Shown here in pieces: positions 16,937 through 26,397 of a stretch of DNA of 64,000 nt. Under the pieces are notes generated by a model. That model was not told the DNA's origin, did no database searches, and worked only from the letters and a program-made list of their open reading frames with translations. Both the position numbers and the translations under genes were made by a program. Source of the stretch: Amycolatopsis sp. (GTDB lineage Bacteria; Actinomycetota; Actinomycetes; Mycobacteriales; Pseudonocardiaceae); NCBI RefSeq assembly GCF_025464955.1, contig NZ_JAODNM010000033.1:1-64000 (forward strand), read 5' to 3'. How positions within the stretch are numbered: the first letter of the stretch is position 1; every line of letters begins with the position of its first letter.

Positions 16937-17851
16937 ATGGACCTCTCGTCCGAGCTCGGCGAATTCCTCAAGTCGCGCCGCGCCGCGGTGCGCCCCGAGG
17001 AAGTCGGCATCACCTCGCACTTGCTCCGCCGCCGCGTCACCGGGCTGCGCCGCGAGGAGCTGGCTGTGCTCGCCAGCGTCAGCGTCAGCGTCACCCACTA
17101 CACCCGCCTCGAACAGGGCCGCGCCCCCAGTGTCTCCGACGGATTGCTGGAGGCGATCGCGCGCGCCCTGCGCCTCACCGACGACGAGACGGCCCACCTG
17201 AAGGACCTCGCCCGGCCTGTTGCCGCGTCGTCCCGCCCCGCGCTGCCCCGGGTGGCGCACACCAGCGCCTCGGCCCGGCAGCTGCTGGCGGCCATGACCG
17301 ACGTACCGGCCCTCGTCCTGGACCGGCGCAACGACGTCCTCGCGTGGAACCAACTGGGCCACGCGCTGCTCGCCGGTCACCTGGCGCCCGAGAGCCCTGA
17401 CGCACCCGCCACCCGCCCCAACCTGACCCGGATGCTGTTCCTGGACGAGCAGTACCGGGAGTTGTACACGAACTGGCACGACCAGGCACTACTCGCCGTG
17501 GCCTCGCTGCGTCTGGTCGCCGGTCGCCACCCCGATGACCGCTCTCTGGCCGAGCTTGTCGGTCAGCTCAAGATGAACTGTGACGAGTTCGCCTCTCGCT
17601 GGGCCCGACACCCGGTGCGCACTTGCACCTCCGGAGTGAAGCAACTACGTCACCCACTAGTCGGTGCCATTGAACTCAGCTTCGAGAATCTCGTTATCCC
17701 TGGCACCTCAGGCCAGCGCCTGATCGCCTATACGGCGGAGCCCGGCTCGCCGTCGGAGGCGGCATTGCGGCTCCTGGGCAGCGCGACGGCTCCTGAGGCG
17801 CAAGACACGACAGCCGTATGGCGCCACATCACTGCCCCGGCGGTGCGGTGA
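16937..17851 (+). CDS. XRE-family regulator with MmyB-like ligand domain
   Basis: 304 aa. HTH_31/XRE domain at 5-85 (FLKSRRAAVRPEEVG, RRRVTGLRREELAVLASVSV, HYTRLEQGR, SDGLLEAIARALRLTDDETA). It is followed by an MmyB-like PAS fold (VLDRRNDVLAWNQLGHALLA, NLTRMLFLDEQYRELYTNW). This architecture is common in actinomycetes, where it senses small molecules or fatty acids and represses a divergent efflux or oxidoreductase gene. Here the divergent gene is the MFS exporter. The start is the first ATG giving the canonical N-terminus. Confidence 0.92.
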   Translation: MDLSSELGEFLKSRRAAVRPEEVGITSHLLRRRVTGLRREELAVLASVSVSVTHYTRLEQGRAPSVSDGLLEAIARALRLTDDETAHLKDLARPVAASSRPALPRVAHTSASARQLLAAMTDVPALVLDRRNDVLAWNQLGHALLAGHLAPESPDAPATRPNLTRMLFLDEQYRELYTNWHDQALLAVASLRLVAGRHPDDRSLAELVGQLKMNCDEFASRWARHPVRTCTSGVKQLRHPLVGAIELSFENLVIPGTSGQRLIAYTAEPGSPSEAALRLLGSATAPEAQDTTAVWRHITAPAVR

Positions 17852-18455
17852 ATGCGGCGTCTTTGAATGTCGTGCGTCACCTTCGCGTGCAATATTGAGT
17901 TCCTCGAATTCTCGTGATTGACTCCTCCCTTGTCTCGCCGGCTTATGGCGACGACACGTGCCGCCCCTCGAGCGCCATTTCCCGCGTGCGTAAGCCACAT
18001 CCAGGCCAAGTCCGAAAACAGGACCAGGGCAGTTCAGGGCGCGCGTCCACGCAGGGCGCCGCCGGCGTGGAACTCAGCGCCCTGAGCGTGGGACTCGCGA
18101 TGTGCACCCGGTGCTGTCGGCGAGTCCCACGCTGACGGAGCCGAGTCCCACACCCGGTTCCGCCACCTACGACCGAAGAGTCACATTCGTGCGCCGGCGT
18201 TCCGTTGCCGGTGATCGTACGAATACGCGTCGTCAGCGGACTCGGCAGTTGACGACACGAGCCAAGGACAACGCCCGGTCGTAAAATGATTAGCCAACGG
18301 TAAATAATGAGTACGTCGGCACCCGACCAAGCAAAGCTTTTTCGCCGGATGTGGCGCCGGTCCCATTTCGACGTGTATTCACGACGGTAGGCAACCGGAG
18401 CCGATGATCACACGTCTTGACACCAGGTTGTCCTGTATCGCGGGAAGGATTCTCG
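17852..18455. other. 600-base non-coding stretch containing dispersed repeat copy A
   Basis: No gene recognised. Contains the repeat at 18066-18155, and a short AT-richer segment (18280-18350) likely to hold the promoter of the LCP gene. Confidence 0.6.
18066..18155. repeat. dispersed GTGGGACTCG repeat, copy A
   Basis: GTGGAACTCAGCGCCCTGAG leads into a hairpin, GCGTGGGACTCGC (18086-18098) with GCGAGTCCCACGC (18120-18132), followed by CCGAGTCCCACAC. The same elements recur at 21110-21205 and 38710-38825 in intergenic space only. Confidence 0.75.
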
Positions 18456-20171
18456 GTGACGGATAGGAATGGGGAGAGGCCGGGCCGCGGGGCGCCCGGA
18501 CAGCGGCGCGACTACCCGACGCGACGTCCTGGCGTACCGGCTCGCCCTACCCCGGCACCGCGGGACGCTCGCGCGAGTGAGCCGCGGACCGTCGCAGTGT
18601 CGGCGCCCGCGAACGCGCCGACCGCGCGCCGCCGCTCAGGACGCCGCCGGGGGCGCACCATCGGCGCGGTACTCGTCAGCGCTGTGTCACTCGTGGTATT
18701 CGGCGCGACCGGCTACGCCTGGACGCAATACACCAGCCTCATCGCAGGACTGCACACCTCCAATGTCCTCGGCGGCGGCACCGCACCGGCCTCGGTCCAC
18801 GGCGACACGAACATCCTGATCATGGGGCTGGACAGCAGGCTCGACGAGAACGGCAACCCGCTCCCCCAGAACATCTACGACGCCCTCCACGCCGGAGACA
18901 GCCAAGACGGCGGCTACAACGCCAACGTCCTGATGCTCCTGCATGTACCGGGTGACGGCAGCAAAGCCACCTCCATCTCCATCCCCCGCGACGATTACGT
19001 CGACCTACCCGGCTGCCCCGACCAGCAATGCAAAGGCAAGATCAAACAGGCCTACGGCCTCGCCCTCGACGCCAAATCCAAACAACTCGCCGCGCAAGGG
19101 GGCACCGACAAGACCCAGCGCGAACAACAAACGCGCGACGCCGGCCGCTCCGCCGAAATCGCCACCGTCCGGCAGTTCCTCGGCGGTGTCGCGATCGACC
19201 ACTTCACCGAAGTCACCCTGGTCGCGTTCTTCCAGATCGCCCAAGTCGTCCAGCCGATCACGGTCTGCGTCAGCGAAGACACCCAGGACAGCTACTCCGG
19301 CGCGAACTTCCACCAAGGACAGCAACAAGTCAGCGCCGAACAGGCGGTCGCGTTCGTCCGCCAACGCCGCGACTACGTCCACCCGAACCTGAACTTCACC
19401 GATCTCGACCGCGAACGCCGCCAGCAGGCGTTCATCGCTTCGCTGGCCTTCCAGCTCAAGAACGGTGGCGTGTTCACCAGTCCGGCGAAGTTGCAGGGCA
19501 TCCTCGCGGTGGCCAAACAGAACATCGCCATCGACTCGGGACTCGACCTGCTCAGCTTCGCCCAGCAGGCCTCGAACCTCACTGGCGGCAACATCAGCTT
19601 CGTCACCCTGCCGATCGACCACTTCGGCAAAGACCCCAACGGACAGGACGTCAACTTCGTCAACCTGGCCCAGGTTCGCGCCACCGTGCAGCAGCTGCTC
19701 GGCACCACCCCGGCCGCCCCCACCCCGGCCCCGGCAGCGGGCCCTGCCGCACCCGCGGCAGCCACCGGCACCGTCGACGTGATCAACGCGACGTCACGCA
19801 CCGGACTCGCCGGCCAGACCCAGCAACTCGCGGTCGCCCACGGTTTCACCGCCGGGACCACGAGCACGGACAGCAAGCACCTGAGCCGCTCGAAGATCTA
19901 CTACGGCACCGGCGGATCCGCTGGTGCCACCGCGCTCTCGGGCTTGCTGGGCGGGATCACCACCGCGCACGACACCGCCCTCGCCGCGGGCCACGTACGC
20001 ATCGTGATCGGCGCGGACTTCGTCCTGCCTGCCGCCGGCAGCTCCACACCGCCACCGAACCCGGCAGCGGCACCGGCACCGGCACCGGCACCGGCACCGG
20101 CAGCAGGAGCGTCTGACAACCCCAACGCGTTGAGCAGCCTCAGTGGCGGCGGCATCCCCTGCGTGAAATAA
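18456..20171 (+). CDS. LytR-CpsA-Psr (LCP) family protein with LytR_C domain
   Basis: 571 aa from GTG 18456 (RBS GGAAGGATTC); an in-frame upstream TTG has no RBS. Basic, proline-rich cytoplasmic tail 1-68, one membrane helix about 69-92, extracytoplasmic LCP domain about 117-345 (ILIMGLDSR, NANVLMLLHVPGDG, SISIPRDDYVDLPG, VAFVRQRRDY with the conserved Arg residues, RRQQAFI). LytR_C domain about 445-535 (VDVINATSRTGLAGQTQQLA, IVIGADF), then an Ala-Pro repeat tail ending in a Cys. LCP enzymes attach undecaprenyl-linked glycopolymers to peptidoglycan (arabinogalactan in mycolate-type relatives). Confidence 0.93.
   Translation: MTDRNGERPGRGAPGQRRDYPTRRPGVPARPTPAPRDARASEPRTVAVSAPANAPTARRRSGRRRGRTIGAVLVSAVSLVVFGATGYAWTQYTSLIAGLHTSNVLGGGTAPASVHGDTNILIMGLDSRLDENGNPLPQNIYDALHAGDSQDGGYNANVLMLLHVPGDGSKATSISIPRDDYVDLPGCPDQQCKGKIKQAYGLALDAKSKQLAAQGGTDKTQREQQTRDAGRSAEIATVRQFLGGVAIDHFTEVTLVAFFQIAQVVQPITVCVSEDTQDSYSGANFHQGQQQVSAEQAVAFVRQRRDYVHPNLNFTDLDRERRQQAFIASLAFQLKNGGVFTSPAKLQGILAVAKQNIAIDSGLDLLSFAQQASNLTGGNISFVTLPIDHFGKDPNGQDVNFVNLAQVRATVQQLLGTTPAAPTPAPAAGPAAPAAATGTVDVINATSRTGLAGQTQQLAVAHGFTAGTTSTDSKHLSRSKIYYGTGGSAGATALSGLLGGITTAHDTALAAGHVRIVIGADFVLPAAGSSTPPPNPAAAPAPAPAPAPAAGASDNPNALSSLSGGGIPCVK
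20070..20110 (+). repeat. CCGGCA-type hexanucleotide tandem repeat in LCP tail
   Basis: Six-base unit GCACCG repeats about five times, encoding alternating Ala-Pro in the extracellular C-terminal tail. It keeps frame, so copy-number change would only alter tail length. Confidence 0.7.
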
Positions 20172-20204
20172 CCGACCACGGCTACGACGACAGGCAGGAA
20201 GATC

Positions 20205-20666
20205 ATGACCGCCAGCTCACCAACCAAAGGACCGTCCACACCGGACTCGCCTTCGGAGCCGGCGCCGCGCAGGCGCGGGCCGTCGGCGCTGGTGATCACC
20301 CCGGCGGCACTCGTGGTGTCGGTCGGCGCAGGCGCTCTGGACATGCGACTGAACCACACGCTCGGCGTGCTGTTCGCCACGGTGTTCATTGTGGCCTGCC
20401 TTTCCGCCGCACTCACCGTGCGCCGAGGCAGCCTGATCGAGGTGATGCTGGCGCCGCCGATGGTGTTCGTCGTGGCCGCCGGGATCGACGTCCTGCTGTT
20501 TCGCCAGCCAGGTGGCGGAACGACATTGACCGTGCTGGCCGTCGCGCAACCGGTGGTGACGCATTTCCCGGTCATGATCGGCGCCACCGCACTGACGTTG
20601 CTCGCGGGGATCGTCAGGCTTGTTTTGCAACGCCACTCCGCGGGGCACGGACAGGCACTTACCTGA
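20205..20666 (+). CDS. DUF6542-type membrane protein
   Basis: 153 aa with a Pro/Ser-rich cytoplasmic start (1-27) and four predicted membrane helices (about 29-47, 53-72, 78-98, 115-140). LVITPAALVVSVGAGALDMR, HTLGVLFATVFIVACLSAAL and GSLIEVMLAPPMVFVVAAGI match the pattern of the actinobacterial DUF6542 family, which is often linked to LCP or cell-division genes. It begins 33 bases after the LCP gene and is likely co-transcribed. Function unknown. Confidence 0.78.
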   Translation: MTASSPTKGPSTPDSPSEPAPRRRGPSALVITPAALVVSVGAGALDMRLNHTLGVLFATVFIVACLSAALTVRRGSLIEVMLAPPMVFVVAAGIDVLLFRQPGGGTTLTVLAVAQPVVTHFPVMIGATALTLLAGIVRLVLQRHSAGHGQALT

Positions 20667-20736
20667 GGTCAGTGGGAACACCACCAACGGCGTCACGCAG
20701 CAGAGGACCAACTACCGGTAGCGAGGGGCCACGCGC

Positions 20737-21105
20737 ATGTTCGGTCTGAGTCTGGAGCACATCACGATCCTGGTCATCGCCGGGCTGTTCATCCTGGGCC
20801 CCGAACGACTCCCCGGCGCCGCCGCGTGGGTGGGCACCACACTGCGCAAGGTCCGAGATCAGGTCGCGACCGCGCGCGACCAGATCAACACCGAGCTCGG
20901 CCCGGAATTCGAGGAGCTGCGCAAGCCGCTACAAGACCTCCAAGCCCTGCGCGGGCTCGACCCTCGCACCACAATCTCCCGCTTCCTCACCGACGACACA
21001 CCCCAGCCACCAGCCGCTTCCCCGGCTGTCGGCCCGCAGGTCACCCAGGCCTCGGCGCTCCGTGAGCCCGGCTCCACACCGACCGTCGACATGGACGCGA
21101 CCTGA
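20737..21105 (+). CDS. tatB: Sec-independent translocase component TatB
   Basis: 122 aa. FGLSLEHITILVIAGLFILG then PERLPGAAAWVGTTLRKVRD shows the single short N-terminal helix, hinge Gly-Pro-Glu-Arg and amphipathic helix of TatB; the tail is Pro/Ala-rich. With TatA/TatC it exports folded twin-arginine proteins such as the fucosidase in this window. The tatA and tatC genes are not nearby, which is normal in actinobacteria. Confidence 0.9.
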   Translation: MFGLSLEHITILVIAGLFILGPERLPGAAAWVGTTLRKVRDQVATARDQINTELGPEFEELRKPLQDLQALRGLDPRTTISRFLTDDTPQPPAASPAVGPQVTQASALREPGSTPTVDMDAT

Positions 21106-21109
21106 CCCT

Positions 21110-21205
21110 CAGGTTTGAGACCCACAGACACATTTCCGGCTCTTGTGTCGTATCGTTCACCGAGGGCGAGTCCCACACTCAGACCGACGAGTCCCACACC
21201 CAGCT
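21110..21205. repeat. dispersed GTGGGACTCG repeat, copy B
   Basis: Between the convergent tatB and methyltransferase genes: ACATTTCCGGCTCT at about 21130, then GCGAGTCCCACACTCAG and a second CGAGTCCCACACCCAG. Shares both ACATTTCCGGCTCT and GAGTCCCACACT with copy C, and the latter also with copy A. No coding potential. May act as a terminator or a REP-like element. Confidence 0.7.
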
Positions 21206-21373
21206 CCGGACACCGGCTTTCGCCGTACACCGACACGACCCGACCGGCCTTCGCACCCACCAGAGACTCCCCCGCCGCCCCAGTCCGTGCTGCGGTAAAA
21301 CGCAGCCAGACCACATCACCAGCACCCACTGCTATCGCGGACCCACACAGACGACCGACAGAAACATTTCCTA

Positions 21374-22318
21374 CTACTGTGGACGTAACGCGGCTCGGGC
21401 CATGTCCAGTTCGGTCGTCAGCCTGTCGATCTCGTGCCGCTGTGCGGCAACCTTCTCGGCCAGCTGGTCGCGGTAGGTGGCTTCTGCGGCAGCGTCGTAC
21501 TGCATCTGCAACACCCTGGTGTACAACCCGATCCGGTTGTTCTCCAGCTTCTCCAACAACACCGACTCGGTGTACGGCCGCAACGCCGCCAGCAGCTGCT
21601 CGTCGGCGGCCGACCCCCGCCTCATCAGCACACCCAGACCGAACACCGCCGGCACCACCACGAAATGCCAGTCATCCCGGGCCGCGGAGAGCACGTCCTC
21701 GACGGCCGTCGCGACACCATTGCGCTCACCACCCGCCTGCTGCGCCACGGTGAATGCGCCGAGCCCGACAAATCCCGCAGGGGTCAGGCCGTCGTGCCAT
21801 ACCGTTGGCCCGTCCTCGCTCGCCGGGTGCCTGTCGGCGAGACTGAGCAGCGACGGCTCGTAGTACAGGTCCCGGCGCGACCACGGCCACAGCACGTCGT
21901 GCATCACGACCACAGCATCCGGCGCGTTCGCGACGATCCAGCGCAACTCCCGCTCGACCACCGCGTAGTTGTGATCACCATCGAGTACGTAGAGCTGCGC
22001 CGGTGGCAGGTCGGGCAGTACCTCGGGCGAGGGTTGCTCGACCAGGTGCAGCGCGTCGTTGCCGGCGAGGGTGGACCGCAGCCGATCGCTCGGTTCCGGG
22101 TCGACGCAGTACACCGCCGACGCACCCAGCTCGACGTAGATTCCACTGACTTGACCGGATTCGACGCCGATCTCGGCGACTGTAGCGATTTGCCGGTGGG
22201 TGAAGACGATCTCGAAGATCTCCCGGAACACCGACAGGGAGTGCAGGAGCAACGGCTGGCTCCTCGCCTCGCGTATCTGGGTGTGCGGATCGTCGCGGCA
22301 ACCCAGTGACGGCCTCAT
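21374..22318 (-). CDS. class I SAM-dependent methyltransferase-like protein
   Basis: 314 aa; ATG 22318 overlaps the upstream gene's stop by one base. Rossmann motif I region TVAEIGVESGQVSGIYVELG, acidic loop CVDPEP, then LYVLDGDHNY and VVVMHDVLWPWSRRDLYY (His/Asp pattern of the Methyltransf_24/cephalosporin hydroxylase-like group). C-terminal 70 residues are coiled coil (TYRDQLAEKVAAQRHEIDRL TT). Such proteins modify surface glycans or their carriers. Translationally coupled to a HAD-fold protein. Confidence 0.8.
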   Translation of the reverse strand: MRPSLGCRDDPHTQIREARSQPLLLHSLSVFREIFEIVFTHRQIATVAEIGVESGQVSGIYVELGASAVYCVDPEPSDRLRSTLAGNDALHLVEQPSPEVLPDLPPAQLYVLDGDHNYAVVERELRWIVANAPDAVVVMHDVLWPWSRRDLYYEPSLLSLADRHPASEDGPTVWHDGLTPAGFVGLGAFTVAQQAGGERNGVATAVEDVLSAARDDWHFVVVPAVFGLGVLMRRGSAADEQLLAALRPYTESVLLEKLENNRIGLYTRVLQMQYDAAAEATYRDQLAEKVAAQRHEIDRLTTELDMARAALRPQ

Positions 22319-24972
22319 CACTGTCCCTTCAGGCGGCGGACGGCGAGCCGGGCCGCTCCGGCGGCGATACCGGTCGCACCACGCTCGCGATACTCGTCGC
22401 GGACCTTCGCCGAGATCCGCAGCGCCCGACCGGCCGGCGGCATCCGATGCCCGAGCCCGGAACGCGACCGCGCCAGCATCGCAAACGCGACCGTGACCTG
22501 CACCGAACTCACCGGTCCGCCGCACGCATCCTCCAGTGGCAACCAGACAGCGGCGAGCGGGGAATGGAACTCCATCATGTTCGCCCCGAGCCACGCGCAG
22601 TCCTCATAGTGCAGCCGTGAGAAGTCCTCGGTGCTGCTCCAGCGAATGCTCCTCGGCTGCCCACCGGCGATGACCTTTGCCTCGATCCAATCGACCCGCA
22701 CCAACGCCGGACGACCCGGGATCGCCAGGGACACCTCCGACACGTCACTGGCATAGAAGTCCATCCGGGCGAAGGTCAGTCCATTGTGGTTGATCCGCAC
22801 ACGCCGGCTGGCGCCGTCGAACCACTCGCCGTCGGTGGTGCGGTAACGCACTGTCGTCGAGGACGGCTCCCCCGCCGGTTCGAACATGCTCGCGTCGATC
22901 AGCCCGGCATGGACCGCACGGGCCGCAGCGCCCAGGTGCGGATCCGACGCGCCCAGCAGCGCCGGCCAGAACGAGTCGCGCATCTGCAGATCGTCGAGGT
23001 CGCTCGGGGACAGGTACGGCACCGCGGAGGCGAGGTCATCGGGCAGCATCCGCGTCACCACCGCGGATCCGAAGTTGTCCTCGTGCTCCCAGTTGCCGAA
23101 CACCGAAGCTTCCTCCGCTGTCGGCAGCTTCAGGGACGCCACCAGGATGTTCGCGAGCCGGTCACGGGCGTCACCGACCAACAGCGGCCAGCGACCTGCC
23201 GCGGTGCCGACGTAGCGGTTCCACTGCGCCTGGAACGCGCGGATACCGGCCTGGACCGCGCCGCGTTCGAGGTTCTGCGCCGTGCTGCCCGCGGATACGC
23301 CCAGCACCGGCGAACCGTCTTCAGCGAAGTCGATCAATGAGCCGCACAGCGCGTTCACCGACTGCTCGAGGACTTCCGGGCTGCGCGCCAGCACGCCCGC
23401 GATTTCCCGCGGATGCCCTGCCTGTCCGAGATAGCCTTCCGCCCGCAGCCCCGCCATCAGCACCGACACCGATCGATCGTCGGTAGCCAAATACAGCCCC
23501 ACCGGTGCGATGTCGAGCTGCGCCAGCTTGAGTACCTGCGCGAGCTGCCGTTGGATCGTGCCGCCCCACCCGAGGTCGACGAGCGTCAAATCCGGCCGGT
23601 CGAGCGCGCCGGCCTTCCGCAGGGAGATCAGCAACCGCTCGCGTGCGGTCGTCGCGGATACGGCCAGCCGATTGGCCAGGTGCGGTGTCTCGGTCAGCGC
23701 CAGGCCGACCCGTGAGGCGATGTCGTCATTGTCGAGGACCGTGTCGAGGTCCTGGGCCAGATGCGGGACATCGCCGACCCGCAGGTGCAGCATCACCAGC
23801 AGCTGCCGCACGGTCAGTTGATGCCGCTTGCGCACGAACTCGTGGATCGACGCCTGGTCGGCACCTGCCAGTGCGGCGATCGAGGTGACCTGGCGCGACA
23901 GCCAGATCGGCTTCGCCCGCACAGCCCAGCCCCGCGTCTGAGCGGCCGCGTTGATCAGGTCGGAGAGCAACTCGCCTTCACGCATCGGGCACCAGAGCAC
24001 CGGGGTGCCGGCCTTGTGCGCGGTGAACGCGGCCCACTCCGCGAAGCCGGTCAGCGCCGGACCCGCGACCGATGCGCCATAGCGCCAGGCTGCGGTTACC
24101 GCGGCGGTGCCGCTCGGGGTGTGGGCCTGCAAGGTCTTCGCGCGCAGACTGGTGATACCGAAGTCGCCGTCGTCAGGATCGAGGTGCGGCGCATACGGGC
24201 CGAAGGGATCGCCGGGCTCGTTCTCCCGCTCCAGTGTCCGCGCGAAACCCTGGTCGATGCGCGCGAAATGCACGGTTCTGACGCCCAGTTCCGCAGGAAC
24301 GTCGACGTCGGCGATCTCATTGTCGCCGATGTGCACGATCTGGTCGGGACTGCGGCCAAGCTCCTTGAGAACGATTTCCCATAGGCCAGAGGCCTTGTCG
24401 GCACCGTGCTGGTGAGAGCGGAAGATCCGCGCACCCTTGAGCACCTCGAGTTCCGGCCGGTCGAGCAGGTACGCGAGCTGGCTTTCGGTGAAGTACGTGT
24501 CGGAGATCAGCACGAGCGGCAGACCCTGTTTGGCGGCGACCTGGACCAGTTCGGCGATGTCGAGGTCGACCACGGTGAACTCACGCTCAGCGTCGACTTC
24601 GGCTTGGACAAGTCGGTCCAGCGAGGTGGTCGCGAACAACGACAGCGGCATCGCGCGCCAGATGTCGAACAGTGAAACCTCGCTGCCCAACGCATCGTCA
24701 CCGCAGCGCGCGTCGTGTTCGGCAGTGATGCGCATCCTGCGGAACGCGGCATCGGAAATCCACGCCGGGCAGACGCCGTCGCGCCGGAGGCGGGCTCCCA
24801 GCAGGCCGAACAGGTCGGCGGGGCGCGGCGTACGGCGCCACAGGATCGTGTCGAAGATATCCAGTGAAAGCACCGAACATGATCGGTCGGTGACCATCCG
24901 GAGCACCCGCGCCAGATTCCTATGTTCAGGATTCGCATTTTTCACTGCGTCGACGCTTTCTTGCAACGGCAT
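22318..24972 (-). CDS. HAD-superfamily glycan-cluster protein
   Basis: 884 aa from ATG 24972 (RBS GGGAGAAGC). The N-terminal HAD domain (about 33-270) has the nucleophile box SVLSLDIFDTILWRR, motif II LVLISDTYFT, a lysine in QHGADKASG and motif IV IVHIGDNEIADVD. A long C-terminal region (about 330-884) resembles the second half of large HAD proteins found in polysaccharide-biosynthesis clusters (LVDLGWGGTIQRQLAQVLKL is its clearest block). No membrane segment. Inference: processes a sugar-phosphate or activated glycan intermediate together with the overlapping methyltransferase gene. Confidence 0.78.
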   Translation of the reverse strand: MPLQESVDAVKNANPEHRNLARVLRMVTDRSCSVLSLDIFDTILWRRTPRPADLFGLLGARLRRDGVCPAWISDAAFRRMRITAEHDARCGDDALGSEVSLFDIWRAMPLSLFATTSLDRLVQAEVDAEREFTVVDLDIAELVQVAAKQGLPLVLISDTYFTESQLAYLLDRPELEVLKGARIFRSHQHGADKASGLWEIVLKELGRSPDQIVHIGDNEIADVDVPAELGVRTVHFARIDQGFARTLERENEPGDPFGPYAPHLDPDDGDFGITSLRAKTLQAHTPSGTAAVTAAWRYGASVAGPALTGFAEWAAFTAHKAGTPVLWCPMREGELLSDLINAAAQTRGWAVRAKPIWLSRQVTSIAALAGADQASIHEFVRKRHQLTVRQLLVMLHLRVGDVPHLAQDLDTVLDNDDIASRVGLALTETPHLANRLAVSATTARERLLISLRKAGALDRPDLTLVDLGWGGTIQRQLAQVLKLAQLDIAPVGLYLATDDRSVSVLMAGLRAEGYLGQAGHPREIAGVLARSPEVLEQSVNALCGSLIDFAEDGSPVLGVSAGSTAQNLERGAVQAGIRAFQAQWNRYVGTAAGRWPLLVGDARDRLANILVASLKLPTAEEASVFGNWEHEDNFGSAVVTRMLPDDLASAVPYLSPSDLDDLQMRDSFWPALLGASDPHLGAAARAVHAGLIDASMFEPAGEPSSTTVRYRTTDGEWFDGASRRVRINHNGLTFARMDFYASDVSEVSLAIPGRPALVRVDWIEAKVIAGGQPRSIRWSSTEDFSRLHYEDCAWLGANMMEFHSPLAAVWLPLEDACGGPVSSVQVTVAFAMLARSRSGLGHRMPPAGRALRISAKVRDEYRERGATGIAAGAARLAVRRLKGQ

Positions 24973-25606
24973 GCTTCTCCCGATCACGATGATTCTTTGC
25001 CACGCGTGTACTTGGCGCGAATTCAAGTTGTCCGTTGCCACGCTGGTCAACCGGCAGTTTTCCGCTATCCGCAGACTGGTAGCGGACCGGCTCGTGGACC
25101 GTAACGAGTCTGCGGAACCCCACAAGAATGGCAACCGCCGACACGCACAACAGCAGTGCCGGCATGATCGAACTCGTCACCATCGAGTGACCGTAGCCGC
25201 AAGAGGCTGAGAGGACGCTGAGCGCCGACTGGGCAGTGCGTTAGCCGGCTACGAATAGCCCAACCACCAAGGGCCGCGGCCCCGCACCGCAGGACAGGCG
25301 CCGACCGGGCGAGGTTACGACGACTGGCAACACCACTTCGCCGAAACACGGGAGCCGAGATGACGTTGACAAGCCTCGCGGGAAGGTCCTACGATTCGGG
25401 CAATAGTTAAGAGTCTTACCAAATAGGCGTCGGGTGCGGTCCCGACGCCGCGACTGCCATCGAACCCCTCCGAGAAAGTCTCGCCGGGCAAGCGCCGAAA
25501 CCGGCAGGCTTGGCAACCCACCGCTGCTCGCGACGCCATTCGTGTCTGTGACATTAACGCCTGCCACGCCGCCGAACCAGATACGGACCGTACGAAAGGA
25601 CGTACC
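24973..25606. other. long divergent intergenic region
   Basis: About 630 bases between the HAD gene and the secreted PL-type gene. No gene recognised. Contains an 11-bp palindrome TAAGA-G-TCTTA at 25408-25418 inside AT-rich sequence (GCAATAGTTAAGAGTCTTAC), 190 bases upstream of the lyase start: a candidate operator. Confidence 0.5.
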
Positions 25607-26314
25607 GTGATCAGAATACTCGCCCGACCGGTGGCGGTTCTCAGCTGCGTACTCGTCACCGCCGTACTGTCGGCCGGCTCCACCTATGCCGGCACCCACT
25701 CACTTTCGTGGTCGGCGGACCCACATCACGGCGTGGGCGCGTTCCCGTCGATCCAGTGCGACACCGGTACGTTCCGCACCACGACCGACCCGCAGCAAGG
25801 CCTGGTGTGGCAGGCGGAACAACCGGCGAACCTCGAACGCTGCGAGTCGGTTGGTCCGGACTTGAAGCAGGGCAGCACCTACTACCTCGGCTGGTCGTCG
25901 AAGTTCCACATCACCGATTCGACGAGTCGGTACATCTTCCAGGTGAAGTCCAGTCCCAGCACGGGCACCGCCAACCACCCGATCGTCCTCGAGGTGGTCG
26001 GCGGCCAGCTCCAACTCCAGGAATGGACCCATGAGCACAACGAGGTGGTGCTCTGGCAGACCAAGGCCGTCGACGACCACTGGAACCGCTACGCGCTCAG
26101 GGTCTTCGAAGGCCAAACGAAAGGCACGATCCAATTCTGGTTCAACGGTAAACCCCAGCAGTTGAGCAATGGGTCGAACACCTACACCGGGACCACCTAT
26201 GACGGTACCCGAAGCTATCTGAAATGGGGCCTCTACCATGTGGCGCCCGAACCCGCCACGCAATGGCTCAGCACCATCAAGATGGGTTCGACACTAGGCG
26301 ACGTGACCAGCTGA
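25607..26314 (+). CDS. secreted heparin-lyase-I/PL20-like polysaccharide lyase
   Basis: 235 aa from GTG 25607 with RBS AAAGGACGTACC. Signal peptide 1-28 (PVAVLSCVLVTAVLSAG...). The mature part is a beta-jelly-roll: FRTTTDPQQGLVWQAEQP, YYLGWSSKFHITDSTSRYIF, QVKSSP, IVLEVVGGQLQLQEW, HWNRYALRVFEGQTKGTIQF and YLKWGLYH. This pattern fits PF14099 (polysaccharide lyase, heparin lyase I / PL20 glucuronan lyase). Predicted to cleave a uronic-acid polymer outside the cell; exact substrate unknown. Convergent with the propeller gene. Confidence 0.8.
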   Translation: MIRILARPVAVLSCVLVTAVLSAGSTYAGTHSLSWSADPHHGVGAFPSIQCDTGTFRTTTDPQQGLVWQAEQPANLERCESVGPDLKQGSTYYLGWSSKFHITDSTSRYIFQVKSSPSTGTANHPIVLEVVGGQLQLQEWTHEHNEVVLWQTKAVDDHWNRYALRVFEGQTKGTIQFWFNGKPQQLSNGSNTYTGTTYDGTRSYLKWGLYHVAPEPATQWLSTIKMGSTLGDVTS

Positions 26315-26334
26315 AGGCACGGCCTCCTCAGTGC

Positions 26335-26390
26335 CGCAGCGGTCACCGCGAAGCCCTTCGAGTCGTCCACTGTGGACATCGATTTCGGGC
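26335..26390. terminator. imperfect bidirectional hairpin
   Basis: GAAGCCC-TTCGA-GTCGTCCAC faces TGGAC-TCGA-TTTCGGGCTC across a 1-2 base turn between convergent genes. The mismatched long stem suggests a shared terminator. Confidence 0.45.
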
Positions 26391-26397
26391 TCGCTGG

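Noticed and set aside
16718..17479. 253-aa minus-strand frame opposite the XRE regulator
   Set aside because: Antisense shadow overlapping both the divergent spacer and the regulator's helix-turn-helix.
20070..20110. CRISPR-like short repeat array
   Set aside because: Uniform 6-base coding repeat encoding Ala-Pro without spacers; no cas genes in the window.
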